Positions 48,025 to 56,599 of a stretch of DNA of 64,000 nt are shown here, piece after piece. How positions within the stretch are numbered: position 1 is the stretch's first letter; each line of letters opens with the position of its first letter. The notes beneath the pieces are model-generated. The model was not told the origin of the DNA, searched no databases, and was given only the letters and a program-made list of their open reading frames with translations. The position numbers and the translations under genes were made by a program. The DNA is from Rheinheimera nanhaiensis E407-8 (lineage in GTDB: Bacteria; Pseudomonadota; Gammaproteobacteria; Enterobacterales; Alteromonadaceae): NCBI RefSeq assembly GCF_000296695.1, contig NZ_BAFK01000008.1, positions 108,624 to 172,623 of the forward strand, written 5' to 3'.

Positions 48025-49298
48025 TGTTCAAGAACCTGATGAGCTGGATTGAATACCGCCTGCCGTTCATGGATAAAATGAACCTGCACGTCATGCAGTA
48101 TCCGGCACCAAAGAACTTTAACTTCTGGTACTTTTTTGGCTCGCTGGCCATTTTAGTACTGGTTAACCAAATTCTGACCGGTATCTGGTTAACTATGAAC
48201 TATGTGCCTTCTGCCGAAGGTGCTTTTGCGTCTATTGAATACATTATGCGTGACGTCGAGTACGGCTGGTTGCTGCGGTATATGCACTCTACCGGCGCGT
48301 CGGCGTTTTTCGTTGTCGTGTATCTGCACATGCTGCGCGGCATGATGTACGGCTCGTACCAGAAACCACGTGAACTGTTGTGGATCTTCGGTATGCTGAT
48401 TTTCCTGGTGCTGATGGCTGAAGCCTTTATGGGTTACTTACTGCCATGGGGCCAGATGTCGTTCTGGGGTGCCCAGGTTATTATCGGTATCTTTGGTACT
48501 ATTCCGTTTATCGGCGAAGATTTAACGCTGTGGATCCGTGGTGATTATGTTATTTCCGGTGCTACGTTAAACCGCTTCTTTGCACTGCATGTTATTGCGC
48601 TGCCGTTGGTACTGGTTATTTTAGTCTTCCTGCACATTATGGCGCTGCATGAAGTAGGCTCAAACAACCCTGACGGTATCGAGATTAAACGCGATAACGA
48701 TGGCAGCGTTGAGCAAACCGACGCCGATACAAAGTTTACCTTCCATCAGTACTTCACCCGCGGTGGTAAGAAAGTGATCGTTGATGCGATCCCGTTCCAC
48801 CCTTATTACACGGTGAAAGACTTAGTGGGCGTTGCTGGCTTCTTACTGGTTTTTGCCTGGGTAATCTTCTTCTTCCCGGAAGGCGGTGGCTTCTTCCTGG
48901 AGCCGCCAAACTTTGAAGCGGCTAACCCGCTGAAAACGCCTGAGCATATCGCACCTGTTTGGTACTTCACGCCGTTCTATGCCATTTTACGTGCTATTCC
49001 GCACCCCTTTATGGGCGCTGTAGCCATGTTTGCCGCTATCCTGGCGTTGGCATTGCTGCCGTGGCTGGACCGTGGCAAGGTGCGCTCAGTGCGCTACCGC
49101 AGCGGCCTGCACAAAGTTAATCTGGTTAATTTCTGTATCAGCTTTGTGGCGCTGGGTATTCTGGGCGTATTGCCGGCAACACCGACTTATACCCTGTTGT
49201 CGCAGCTGTTCTCGTTTACTTACTTCGGTTTCTTTGTGCTGCTGTTCTTCTACAGCAAGAACGAAGCCACTAAACCACTGCCAGTGAGGGTAACCTAA
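48024..49298 (+). CDS. petB: Cytochrome b of the bc1 complex
   Basis: 424 aa with about eight membrane helices. Haem-binding and quinone-site segments include MHSTGASAFFVVVYLHMLRG, FMGYLLPWGQMSFWGAQVI, FFALHVIALPLVLVILVFLHIMALHEVGSNNP and PEHIAPVWYFTPFYAILRAIP. It shares one base with the petA stop. It oxidises ubiquinol and passes electrons to the Rieske subunit and across the membrane. Confidence 0.96.
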   Translation: MFKNLMSWIEYRLPFMDKMNLHVMQYPAPKNFNFWYFFGSLAILVLVNQILTGIWLTMNYVPSAEGAFASIEYIMRDVEYGWLLRYMHSTGASAFFVVVYLHMLRGMMYGSYQKPRELLWIFGMLIFLVLMAEAFMGYLLPWGQMSFWGAQVIIGIFGTIPFIGEDLTLWIRGDYVISGATLNRFFALHVIALPLVLVILVFLHIMALHEVGSNNPDGIEIKRDNDGSVEQTDADTKFTFHQYFTRGGKKVIVDAIPFHPYYTVKDLVGVAGFLLVFAWVIFFFPEGGGFFLEPPNFEAANPLKTPEHIAPVWYFTPFYAILRAIPHPFMGAVAMFAAILALALLPWLDRGKVRSVRYRSGLHKVNLVNFCISFVALGILGVLPATPTYTLLSQLFSFTYFGFFVLLFFYSKNEATKPLPVRVT

Positions 49299-50035
49299 TG
49301 ATGAAAAAGTTATTGTCTGCTGCCGCATTATTAGCCTCGTCACTGGCGATGGCAGCTGGCCCAACGATACCGTTGGACAAAGCACCGATAGATCTGACCG
49401 ATAAGGCATCACTGCAAAATGGTGCCAAGCTGTTCCAGAACTATTGCTTGGGCTGTCACCAGATGCAGTATCAGCGCTATTCCCGCACCTTCCGCGATTT
49501 AGACATTCCGGAAGATGTCGGTATGGCTAACCTGATGTTTACCGGCGAAAAAGTGGGTGACCATATTACCAACAACATGTCAGGTAAAGATGGCGAAAAA
49601 TGGTTTGGCGCTACACCGCCAGATTTAACTAACGTTGCGCGGGTGCGCGGCCCGGACTGGCTGTACACCTATCTGCGTAGTTTTTATGCCGATCCGTCAC
49701 GCCCCTTTGGTGTGAACAACGACGTCTTCCCAATGGTGGGTATGCCCCATGTGCTGCAGGAGCTGCAGGGCTTACCTTACAAAGCCTATGAGACCCGTCT
49801 GGTAGACGGTGAATCGAAGCAGGTGTATGTCGGTATTAAAACCGATGGTACCGGTGAGCTGAGCACAGAAGAATATGATCGTGCGGTGGCAGATCTGGTA
49901 AACTACCTGGAATATGTTGGCGAGCCAACCAAACTGGAATCCCGTGAACTTGGTGTCAAGGTTATGGTATTTCTGCTGATCTTCTTTGTTCTGGCGTATT
50001 TACTGAAGAAAGAATATTGGCGCGATGTACATTAA
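49298..50035 (+). CDS. petC: Cytochrome c1 of the bc1 complex
   Basis: 245 aa. Signal peptide (MMKKLLSAAALLASSLAMA), c-type haem motif CLGCH (Cys50, Cys53, His54) and a C-terminal membrane anchor (VKVMVFLLIFFVLAYLLKKEYWRDVH). The PMVGMPHVL segment holds the Met ligand region. It overlaps petB by one base. Confidence 0.95.
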   Translation: MMKKLLSAAALLASSLAMAAGPTIPLDKAPIDLTDKASLQNGAKLFQNYCLGCHQMQYQRYSRTFRDLDIPEDVGMANLMFTGEKVGDHITNNMSGKDGEKWFGATPPDLTNVARVRGPDWLYTYLRSFYADPSRPFGVNNDVFPMVGMPHVLQELQGLPYKAYETRLVDGESKQVYVGIKTDGTGELSTEEYDRAVADLVNYLEYVGEPTKLESRELGVKVMVFLLIFFVLAYLLKKEYWRDVH

Positions 50036-50062
50036 TTAGTTTTTTCAACTAGTTATGTTTAC

Positions 50063-50097
50063 AGGGGCCTTAGCGCCCCTTTGCCGTTTTTTATTTT
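50063..50097 (+). terminator. Terminator or attenuator between petC and sspA
   Basis: AGGGGC, loop CTTAGC, GCCCCT, then TTTGCCG and T6. The hairpin ends about 30 nt before the sspA ATG, so it could end the pet transcript or attenuate reading into sspAB. Confidence 0.7.
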
Positions 50098-50110
50098 ACC
50101 GGAGGAATAC

Positions 50111-50749
50111 ATGGCGATCACTGCCAATAAACGCCCTGTGATGACACTGTTTTCAGCAGCGGATGACATGTTTAGCCATCAGGTTCGCATCGTACTGGCG
50201 GAAAAAGGCGTAACTGTCGATATTCTTCAGGTCACCCAGGATAATTTGCCGGAAGATCTGTACGAGGTTAACCCGTACGGTAGCCTGCCAACGCTGCTTG
50301 ACCGTGAACTGGCGTTGTATCAGGCCAATATCATCATGGAATACCTGGACGAGCGTTTCCCGCACCCGCCATTAATGCCGGTGTATCCGGTGGCACGTGG
50401 TCAGGCACGGTTAATGATGTACCGCATTGAAAAAGACTGGTACCGTCTGGCGCAGGCTATTTTAAATGGCGATGACAACGCGGCTAGCGCCCGGCAGGAG
50501 CTAAAAGAAGGCTTGCTGTCGATAGCGCCATTGTTTAATGAAGCGCCGTTTTTTATGAGCGAAGAGTTTGGTCTGGTCGATTGTTATATGGCTGCGCTGT
50601 TGTGGCGCTTACCGCTGTTGGGCATCGAGTTGTCCGGCCCGGGCAGCAAAGAGCTGAAAAACTATATGACGCGTATTTTTGAACGTGATGCATTCCAGGC
50701 TTCGCTAAGCGATGCTGAGCGTGAAATTCGCCGCGGAATGAAGCTGTAA
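50111..50749 (+). CDS. sspA: Stringent starvation protein A
   Basis: 212 aa, the E. coli length. GST-like fold: VMTLFSAADDMFSHQVRIVLAEKGV and MEYLDERFPHPPLMPVYPVARGQARL are near-identical to SspA. It binds RNA polymerase and in relatives lowers H-NS and supports acid and stationary-phase survival. The ATG at 50111 has GGAGG 6 nt upstream. Next to sspB as usual. Confidence 0.96.
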   Translation: MAITANKRPVMTLFSAADDMFSHQVRIVLAEKGVTVDILQVTQDNLPEDLYEVNPYGSLPTLLDRELALYQANIIMEYLDERFPHPPLMPVYPVARGQARLMMYRIEKDWYRLAQAILNGDDNAASARQELKEGLLSIAPLFNEAPFFMSEEFGLVDCYMAALLWRLPLLGIELSGPGSKELKNYMTRIFERDAFQASLSDAEREIRRGMKL

Positions 50750-51168
50750 TGAAAATGACCGCAAACCGCCCTTATTTACTACGGGCGTTTTACGACTGGA
50801 TAGTCGACAACAACTGCACGCCTTACCTGGTGGTTGATGCGACTGTGCACGGCGTAAAGGTGCCAATGCAGTTTGTCCAAAACGGCCAAATCGTGTTAAA
50901 CACCGCCCCTACGGCGGTGGGAAATTTGCAGCTGGGCAATGATGCGGTCACCTTTAGTGCCCGTTTTGGCGGTCAGCCGTTTGCGCTGTATATTCCACTT
51001 AATGCCGTGTTGGCCATCTATGCCCGCGAGAACGGCGCCGGTACCGTCTTTACGCTGGAAGAAGATGAAGACGATGCCGATCTGATTGATATGCTGCCGG
51101 ATGATGATAATCCTGATCCCGAGCCGCCCAAGCCGAAAAAAGCCTCTCATCTGAAGGTGGTTAAGTAA
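50749..51168 (+). CDS. sspB: ClpXP protease specificity-enhancing factor SspB
   Basis: 139 aa. The folded N-terminal domain (RPYLLRAFYDWIVDNNCTPYLVVDA) binds ssrA-tagged peptides. An acidic flexible linker (EEDEDDADLIDMLPDDDNPDPEPP) leads to the C-terminal HLKVVK motif that docks on ClpX. The ATG shares a base with the sspA stop. Confidence 0.96.
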   Translation: MKMTANRPYLLRAFYDWIVDNNCTPYLVVDATVHGVKVPMQFVQNGQIVLNTAPTAVGNLQLGNDAVTFSARFGGQPFALYIPLNAVLAIYARENGAGTVFTLEEDEDDADLIDMLPDDDNPDPEPPKPKKASHLKVVK

Positions 51169-51188
51169 CTCTGCTACTCACTGTGGCG

Positions 51189-52085
51189 CTAACGCTTAAG
51201 TTCTGCTTTTGTCGTGGCTACTTGCCAGAATGCCTGAATAAGCGGCTCATTAAGCCGTTTATTCAGCATGCAGACGCCTAAATCAAAGGCTTCAAACTGA
51301 TAGTCCAGCTGTAGCATCCGTACCCGGTCTTTCACCGGGCTGTGTATGACCACAGCATCGGCCACCAGCGCCACACCGGTACCCAGCGCCACCATCGACA
51401 CCATGGCTTCATGGCCATCTACCTTTGCTACTACCAGCGGGATAATGCCGCTATCCTGCACCCAGCGGTCAAAGCGGCTGCGTGCCGGGCCATGCTCGGG
51501 CATGATCAGGGGCACCTGGCTCCAGGGTATCGGTTGTTGCTCCAGCAAGCTGGTTACTTTACAGGGCACCGTGGGTGCAATTAGCATCACCGGTAAACTG
51601 GCGATACTTTTAAAGGCCAGATTAGCCGGCAGGTGCATCGGCCGTGCAGCCAGGGCAATGTCCGCGTCGTCCAGCCGCACTTTCTCAATAGCAGAAGCGG
51701 CGTCGCCGGTGGTCAGTTTAATTTCGGCTTTCGGGCACATCAGCCGAAACTTATCTAAAATGGCCGGCAGATGGCTGTAGCTGGCGGTTACCGTGCAAAA
51801 CAGCCGGATCTCACCCGTCAATTCAGCGCTGGCCAGCTGTAAATCCAGTTGCAGCTGATGCCATTCATCCAGCCAGCTACGGACAAAGCGGCCAAACCGC
51901 TGGCCGGCGGGGGTCAGCCGTACTGAGCGTTTATCGCGGAAAAACAGCTCAGCGCCGAGTTCTTCCTCCAACCGTTGGATCACTCTGGTCAGGGTTGGCG
52001 GGCTGACATACATCTGCTCGCTGGTTTTGCTGAAGTTAAGGCTGGTTGCCAAATGCTGAAACAACTGGGCGCTGCGAATATCCAT
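51189..52085 (-). CDS. ilvY: LysR-type activator IlvY
   Basis: 298 aa. N-terminal helix-turn-helix (LNFSKTSEQMYVSPPTLTRVIQRLEEELG) and LysR substrate domain. IlvY activates ilvC when acetolactate or acetohydroxybutyrate is present. The ATG at 52085 (MDIRSAQLF) aligns with E. coli IlvY; a 6-residue longer frame exists. Divergent from ilvC, which confirms identity. Confidence 0.94.
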   Translation of the reverse strand: MDIRSAQLFQHLATSLNFSKTSEQMYVSPPTLTRVIQRLEEELGAELFFRDKRSVRLTPAGQRFGRFVRSWLDEWHQLQLDLQLASAELTGEIRLFCTVTASYSHLPAILDKFRLMCPKAEIKLTTGDAASAIEKVRLDDADIALAARPMHLPANLAFKSIASLPVMLIAPTVPCKVTSLLEQQPIPWSQVPLIMPEHGPARSRFDRWVQDSGIIPLVVAKVDGHEAMVSMVALGTGVALVADAVVIHSPVKDRVRMLQLDYQFEAFDLGVCMLNKRLNEPLIQAFWQVATTKAELKR

Positions 52086-52244
52086 GCTGATAGCCTGTTT
52101 CATATAGTGAAATACAGACTTAAAAATATATCACTTCACGCAATTAAATGCAGTAGCTAGTATTAACGCATTAAAGCCCGCCATTGAGCCGGCTTATGCT
52201 CAGCAATCAGGCCTGAGCGGTAAAAACGCATTTAGAGAAGCATT
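52086..52244. promoter_or_regulatory. ilvY-ilvC divergent control region
   Basis: 159 bp, AT-rich near ilvY with AGTGA and TCACT arms (around 52107 and 52130) that could be part of IlvY operators. I cannot define the operators or the -35/-10 pairs with confidence. Confidence 0.4.
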
Positions 52245-53723
52245 ATGGCAAATTATTTTAATACATTGAATTTACGGCAGCAGCTGGGCCAGTTAGGCCA
52301 GTGCCGCTTTATGGACAAGAGCGAATTTGCCAACGGCTGTGAGCTGTTAAAAGGCTGGAATATCGTCATTATCGGTTGTGGGGCGCAGGGGTTAAACCAG
52401 GGCCTGAATATGCGCGACTCGGGGTTAAACATCAGTTATGCATTACGAGCAGAGGCGATAAGCGAGAGGCGCGCGTCTTTTCAAAAGGCCAGCAGCAATG
52501 GGTTTACCGTTGGTACTTATCAGCAACTGATTCCTACGGCCGATCTGGTATTAAACCTGACACCAGATAAACAGCACAGCAGCGTGGTGGATGCGGTAAT
52601 GCCGCTGATGAAGCAGGGCGCCACACTGGCTTACTCACACGGCTTTAATATTGTTGAAGAGGGCAAACAGATCCGCCCTGATATCACCGTCATTATGGTT
52701 GCCCCTAAATGCCCGGGTACTGAAGTGCGTGAAGAATACAAACGTGGTTTTGGTGTGCCGACATTAATTGCCGTGCATCCCGAGAATGACCCTAACGGCC
52801 GTGGCCTGGATATCGCCAAAGCCTATGCGGTGGCTACCGGTGGTGATCGGGCCGGGGTGTTGCACTCGTCTTTTGTGGCTGAAGTGAAATCAGACTTAAT
52901 GGGTGAGCAAACTATCCTGTGCGGTATGCTGCAAACCGGCGCCATTCTGGCGTTTGACAAGATGGTGGCTGACGGTGTCGAGCGCGGCTACGCGGCTAAA
53001 CTTATCCAGTATGGTTGGGAAACCATTACCGAAGCGCTGAAACATGGTGGCATCACCAACATGATGGACCGCTTAAGTAACCCGGCCAAGCTCAAAACCT
53101 TCGAGTTGGCTGAGCAGCTAAAAAGCATCTTGCGGCCATTATTTGAAAAACATATGGACGACATCATCAGTGGCGAGTTTTCCCGCACCATGATGGCCGA
53201 TTGGGCCAATGATGATAAAAACCTGCTGACCTGGCGTGAGCAAACCCGCAACAGTGGCTTTGAGCAGGCGCCGGTGTCGGCAGAGAAAATTGCCGAACAG
53301 GAGTATTTTGACCGCGGCTTGCTGTTGGTCGCTATGGTAAAAGCCGGTGTGGAACTGGCGTTTGAGACCATGGTGGATGCCGGCATAGTAGCAGAGTCTG
53401 CTTATTATGAGTCACTGCATGAAACACCGCTTATCGCCAATACCATTGCCCGTAAGCGTTTGTACGAGATGAACGTGGTGATTTCAGATACTGCCGAATA
53501 CGGTAACTACCTGTTTGCCCATGCTGCAGTGCCGCTGTTAAAACATCTGGTTAACGGCCTGAGCAGTGAGCTTATCGGGAAAGGCATCAGCGGCGACACC
53601 GGTGTGGATAACCTTAAGCTTATCGCGGTAAACGAAGCCATTCGTCAGCACCCGGTAGAGCGTATCGGTAAAACGTTACGCGGTTATATGACAGCGATGA
53701 AGCGGATAGCTTCAGCGCAGTAG
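52245..53723 (+). CDS. ilvC: Ketol-acid reductoisomerase, class II
   Basis: 492 aa, the long enterobacterial form. [28 protein letters not shown] is the NADPH-binding fold, [30 protein letters not shown] the catalytic core, with a duplicated C-terminal domain ([34 protein letters not shown]). It makes the dihydroxy acids for valine and isoleucine. Confidence 0.98.
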   Translation: MANYFNTLNLRQQLGQLGQCRFMDKSEFANGCELLKGWNIVIIGCGAQGLNQGLNMRDSGLNISYALRAEAISERRASFQKASSNGFTVGTYQQLIPTADLVLNLTPDKQHSSVVDAVMPLMKQGATLAYSHGFNIVEEGKQIRPDITVIMVAPKCPGTEVREEYKRGFGVPTLIAVHPENDPNGRGLDIAKAYAVATGGDRAGVLHSSFVAEVKSDLMGEQTILCGMLQTGAILAFDKMVADGVERGYAAKLIQYGWETITEALKHGGITNMMDRLSNPAKLKTFELAEQLKSILRPLFEKHMDDIISGEFSRTMMADWANDDKNLLTWREQTRNSGFEQAPVSAEKIAEQEYFDRGLLLVAMVKAGVELAFETMVDAGIVAESAYYESLHETPLIANTIARKRLYEMNVVISDTAEYGNYLFAHAAVPLLKHLVNGLSSELIGKGISGDTGVDNLKLIAVNEAIRQHPVERIGKTLRGYMTAMKRIASAQ

Positions 53724-53815
53724 TAAAGAATGATGTGGTTATAGCAGTACCGTACGCCAGAAGCGGCGGTGTTTGCTGACCAATAACGATGTTATACGTG
53801 GACCTTGGTTGTTTT

Positions 53816-53840
53816 GCCCTGCTATGCAGGGCTTTTTTTT
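53816..53840 (+). terminator. Rho-independent terminator after ilvC
   Basis: GCCCTGC, TAT, GCAGGGC followed by eight T, 92 bp past the ilvC stop. The T run ends about 38 bp before mgsA, so mgsA needs its own promoter or readthrough. Confidence 0.93.
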
Positions 53841-53878
53841 CACGTTAAGCTGCGTTTTTGCTTCAAGGAGCGCTGTAA

Positions 53879-54325
53879 ATGAAAACCATAGCCCTGGTTG
53901 CACACGATGGTAAAAAATCCGCCTTATTAGATTGGGTGAGCCGGCACCAGGCTTTTTTTGCTGATAAACAGCTGGTGGCGACCGGTACTACCGGCAAACT
54001 GATTAGCAGCGCCTTAAAGCGCGAGGTTACCTGCCTGGCCAGTGGCCCTTTGGGCGGCGACCAGCAAATTGGTGCCATGATTGCCGAGCAGAAAATAGAC
54101 TGGCTGGTGTTTTTCTGGGACCCACTGTCATCGCAGCCGCACGACCCGGATGTCAAAGCGCTGATACGGTTAGCCGTGGTGTGGAACGTACCGGTAGCCT
54201 GTAACCAGGCGACAGCCGACTTTATTATTCACTCGAGTTTATATCAGCAAAACTATCAGCGCGAAGTGCCGGATTTTGCCGCTTATAAGCAGCGTTTTGA
54301 CGGTAAGGTGTCTGGTGACAAGTGA
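53879..54325 (+). CDS. mgsA: Methylglyoxal synthase
   Basis: 148 aa. LVAHDGKKSALLDWV at the N-terminus, ATGTTGKLI phosphate site and SGPLGGDQQIGAMIAEQKID with catalytic Asp61, then FFWDPLSSQPHDPDVKALIRLAVVWNVPVACN. It converts dihydroxyacetone phosphate to methylglyoxal, a bypass of lower glycolysis that relieves sugar-phosphate stress. The last codons (GGT GAC AAG TGA) already lie in the GTGACAA tandem repeat, so the C-terminus was shaped by it. Confidence 0.95.
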   Translation: MKTIALVAHDGKKSALLDWVSRHQAFFADKQLVATGTTGKLISSALKREVTCLASGPLGGDQQIGAMIAEQKIDWLVFFWDPLSSQPHDPDVKALIRLAVVWNVPVACNQATADFIIHSSLYQQNYQREVPDFAAYKQRFDGKVSGDK

Positions 54326-54365
54326 CAAGTGACAAGTGACAAGTGACAAGTGACAAGTGACAAGT
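54315..54365. repeat. Heptanucleotide tandem repeat (GTGACAA)7
   Basis: Seven uninterrupted exact copies of GTGACAA from 54315 to 54363 plus a partial GT. The mgsA stop codon is in the second copy, so copy-number change would leave the protein end intact. There are no spacers, so this is not CRISPR. Confidence 0.95.
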
Positions 54366-54410
54366 ATGGCGATATACGGTTAGGGGGTGCTGGTGAGGGT
54401 AGAGCAGGAA

Positions 54411-54734
54411 GGTGGGCCGCAAACTGCGCGGCCACCTAAGGTCCTGTTTCGTCGTCCTGTCGATACTGTCCGTAGTATTTCTTCCCTGGCTCCATCCCGG
54501 AGTGTTCCTAAAGGCATCTTGCCTTGTCCTGTCATCCTTAAGCACTACCATCCTGGTAATGCGCACTCATCCTGAGTGTGTTCCGTTTCATCCCTGAGCT
54601 TTCAGCGCTGGTGAAGACTCTGAAAACCGCGCTCATCCTGAGCATGTCTGTTGGTCGTCCTTGTGCTATCCTAGCCAGACACTGCATCCTGCAGTCACCC
54701 GCTGTCTTCCTGTCAGTGGGTCTATCCGTTGACG
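54411..54734 (-). ncRNA. csrB: CsrB/RsmZ-type CsrA-sequestering small RNA
   Basis: Read on the minus strand, about 18 GGA motifs fall within some 290 nt. Several sit in perfect mini-hairpins: ACTGCAGGATGCAGT (54682-54696), GCTAGGATAGC (about 54665-54675), GCTCAGGATGAGC, CACTCAGGATGAGTG, TACCAGGATGGTA, CTCCGGGATGGAG and ATACTACGGACAGTAT. CAGGATG/CAGGAAG/CAGGACG is the repeated CsrB element and GGA in a loop is the CsrA recognition feature. Such RNAs titrate CsrA and so control carbon storage, motility and biofilm genes. A GC-rich stem at 54411-54436 (9 bp, one bulge) may close the 3' end but lacks a strong U tract. The 5' end is estimated from a CATAAT box, so both ends are approximate. No protein frame in the region is credible. 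Confidence 0.82.
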
Positions 54735-54989
54735 AGTTAATTATGCACTCTAACGCGGGTGTGCAGCATGATGTTTTAGAAAAAAGCCTGCTGTAATATT
54801 ATTGTAAAATGTTAATGGTTTTGGTTAATTTGATATATATCATGCAGTTGCATTAAACTTGCAGTAAAGTTTGCAGCAGTAAATAGCGTTTAAACGCACT
54901 TGTTTGTGAGATATTTCTCACAAAAAGCCGGGCACGAATGGCGTATTGCTGCAGCTGAGCGGCGAAAGGCGTTGTCTAAAGGAATAACT
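54735..54989. other. Divergent region between csrB-type RNA and DyP gene, with phased TTGCA repeats
   Basis: 255 bp, AT-rich. Three related direct repeats, TTGCATTAAAC (54848), TTGCAGTAAAG (54859) and TTGCAGCAGTAAA (54871), are spaced 11-12 bp, about one helical turn. TGTAA occurs twice near 54792-54806. I see no protein gene here. Confidence 0.5.
54740..54745 (-). promoter_or_regulatory. Possible -10 element of the CsrB-type RNA
   Basis: CATAAT on the minus strand, 6-8 nt before the estimated RNA start. No good -35 hexamer is found at 16-18 nt, which fits an activator-dependent promoter such as those driven by the GacA/UvrY response regulator. I did not find a clear GacA/UvrY palindrome. 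Confidence 0.35.
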
Positions 54990-55916
54990 ATGGCCAGAGA
55001 ACAACTGGGAATATGTGCAGAAGCCAATTTGCATGGCAGCTATTTACTGCTCAATGCGCTGGAAGGGCAGGAGAAAGCCCTGCGGTATAAACTGGCGCGT
55101 ATTCCGCAGCTGTTCGACCGGCTGGCCGATCATTTCTCTGAAGCCTTGTTAACCGGTGTGGTGGCGGTGGGCAGCAACTATTGGGATTTGCTGTATCCGG
55201 ATGCGCGCCCGGCGCTATTGCATGCTTTTCCCGCGCCGCAGGACGACAATATCGGCCTGGCCGCGGTGCCGGTGGATTTGTTATTGCAGATCCGCTCCGA
55301 TCGCTTAGATGTCAATGTTATCGTTGCGCAGCAGGTATTGCAGTTGCTGCAGGGACATGTCGATGTGCTCGATGCGCTGCAGGGTTTTCGTTATCTGGAT
55401 GGCCGTCAGCTGACCGGCTTTATTGATACGCCCTACAATGCCAAAGCGCGGCAAAAGCGGCAGGTGGCCCTGGTTGATGCGGCCAGACAACCGCTGTTTG
55501 CCGGCGGCAGTTATTTATACTTTCAGCAACTGGGCTTTAATCCAACCGTCTGGCAGCGGTTAAGTCAGTCAGAGCAGGAAGCCATACTGGGGTTTGAGAA
55601 AGTCAGTGGCCGTCTGCTGGCTGACGGGCGGCTAACCGCCGACAGCCACGCTGCGCTGATGTGGCAGCAGGACAATGACACTGCCGTGCTGCACCAGAAT
55701 ATGCCGTTTTATCAGCTGAAGCAGCAGGGTTTACTGCAACTGCAATATGCCGCCAGTGCTGAGGCATTACAGCAGCAACTGTCGCGGCGGCTGGGGCTTG
55801 GCAACCCTGCTGCCGGCCATGATTTACTGCTTAATTATCACCGGTTTGAACTCAGTGCTGTTTTTTTTGCGCCATCGATCAGCTTTTTAGAGCTGGCTGC
55901 CAGTGGTGCTGCGTAG
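54990..55916 (+). CDS. DyP-type peroxidase family protein with divergent haem pocket
   Basis: 308 aa, aligned by eye with E. coli YfeX. FRYLDGRQLTGFIDTPYNA corresponds to the GFVDGTENP region and keeps Asp146, but the following Gly is Thr147. DSHAAL supplies the probable proximal haem ligand His220. The distal Arg (IVRQSLPY in YfeX) is His235 (VLHQNMPF). The C-terminal VFFAPSISFL matches the family. DyP enzymes use haem and peroxide; the changed residues make ordinary peroxidase activity uncertain. The start is ATG 54990 with AAAGGA 6 nt upstream. Confidence 0.8.
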   Translation: MAREQLGICAEANLHGSYLLLNALEGQEKALRYKLARIPQLFDRLADHFSEALLTGVVAVGSNYWDLLYPDARPALLHAFPAPQDDNIGLAAVPVDLLLQIRSDRLDVNVIVAQQVLQLLQGHVDVLDALQGFRYLDGRQLTGFIDTPYNAKARQKRQVALVDAARQPLFAGGSYLYFQQLGFNPTVWQRLSQSEQEAILGFEKVSGRLLADGRLTADSHAALMWQQDNDTAVLHQNMPFYQLKQQGLLQLQYAASAEALQQQLSRRLGLGNPAAGHDLLLNYHRFELSAVFFAPSISFLELAASGAA

Positions 55917-55920
55917 CGGT

Positions 55921-56388
55921 TTATACCTTCTCAAACAGCTCAGTGACTTTTTGTAAGGTATCGTCGATATGGCGGATACTTTTCGGTGCAATAAAAATAG
56001 TGTCATCGCCGGCAATGGTGCCCAGCACACCTTCGGCCTTACCGACGGAATCTAACAAGCGGGCAATCAACTGGGCTGCGCCCGGGCTGGTGCGAATAAT
56101 GATCATCACATCGTTATGCTCGATGTCGAGCACTAACTGGCGCAGCGGGCTTTTGGTGGTCGGCACGCCCAGTTCAGGTGGCAGAGTATAAACCATCTCC
56201 TGTTTGGCGTTACGGGTGCGCACGGCACCATACTTACTCAACATACGCGACACTTTTGACTGACTGATATTGTCAAAGCCTTCGTTTTTCAGCGCATCGA
56301 CAATTTCACCCTGAGAGCCAAAACTCTCAGTTTTCAATAAGGCTTTAAATGCCTGAATTAACGCTTCCTGTTTGGCTTGCTTGGTCAT
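55921..56388 (-). CDS. argR: Arginine repressor
   Basis: 155 aa. N-terminal winged helix ([36 protein letters not shown]) and C-terminal arginine-binding hexamerisation domain ([18 protein letters not shown]). It represses arginine biosynthesis with arginine as corepressor. Divergent from mdh, as in E. coli. Confidence 0.96.
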   Translation of the reverse strand: MTKQAKQEALIQAFKALLKTESFGSQGEIVDALKNEGFDNISQSKVSRMLSKYGAVRTRNAKQEMVYTLPPELGVPTTKSPLRQLVLDIEHNDVMIIIRTSPGAAQLIARLLDSVGKAEGVLGTIAGDDTIFIAPKSIRHIDDTLQKVTELFEKV

Positions 56389-56599
56389 ATCACACTTCTA
56401 CCTCTGAATGCGTGTCGTTATCTTAGCAAAGTTGAGCAGCCGATACACTTTGTTGGCGGATCTGGCGCTGCTATTGGGCTAAAGTACACTAAAATTGACT
56501 AAAATGCTTAGACTTTAGGCTTAAGCTATTTGTAATTTCGCCGCGGTTTCAGTATTGTTGGCGCGTTTTTCCATTCAAGCGTTCTCAAGGGAGATAATC

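Noticed and set aside
54315..54365. CRISPR-like array
   Set aside because: The repeats are 7 bp and directly abutting, with no spacers and no cas genes.
54411..54734. The hairpin array as a plus-strand RNA
   Set aside because: On the plus strand the loops read TCC, which is not a CsrA target; the GGA loops appear only on the minus strand.
54225..54796. Several small open frames on both strands of the mgsA-DyP spacer
   Set aside because: They lack ribosome-binding sites; one is mostly a translation of the heptamer repeat (LVTCHLS repeated), and the region is better explained by the hairpin array.
54735..54899. GacA/UvrY-type palindrome (TGTAAG-N-CTTACA) for the sRNA
   Set aside because: Only a direct repeat of TGTAA is present; no inverted partner at the right spacing.
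56389..56599. ArgR operator (ARG boxes) between argR and mdh
   Set aside because: I could not find a convincing TGAAT-N-ATTCA type 18-bp pair; autoregulation may exist but is not visible to me.
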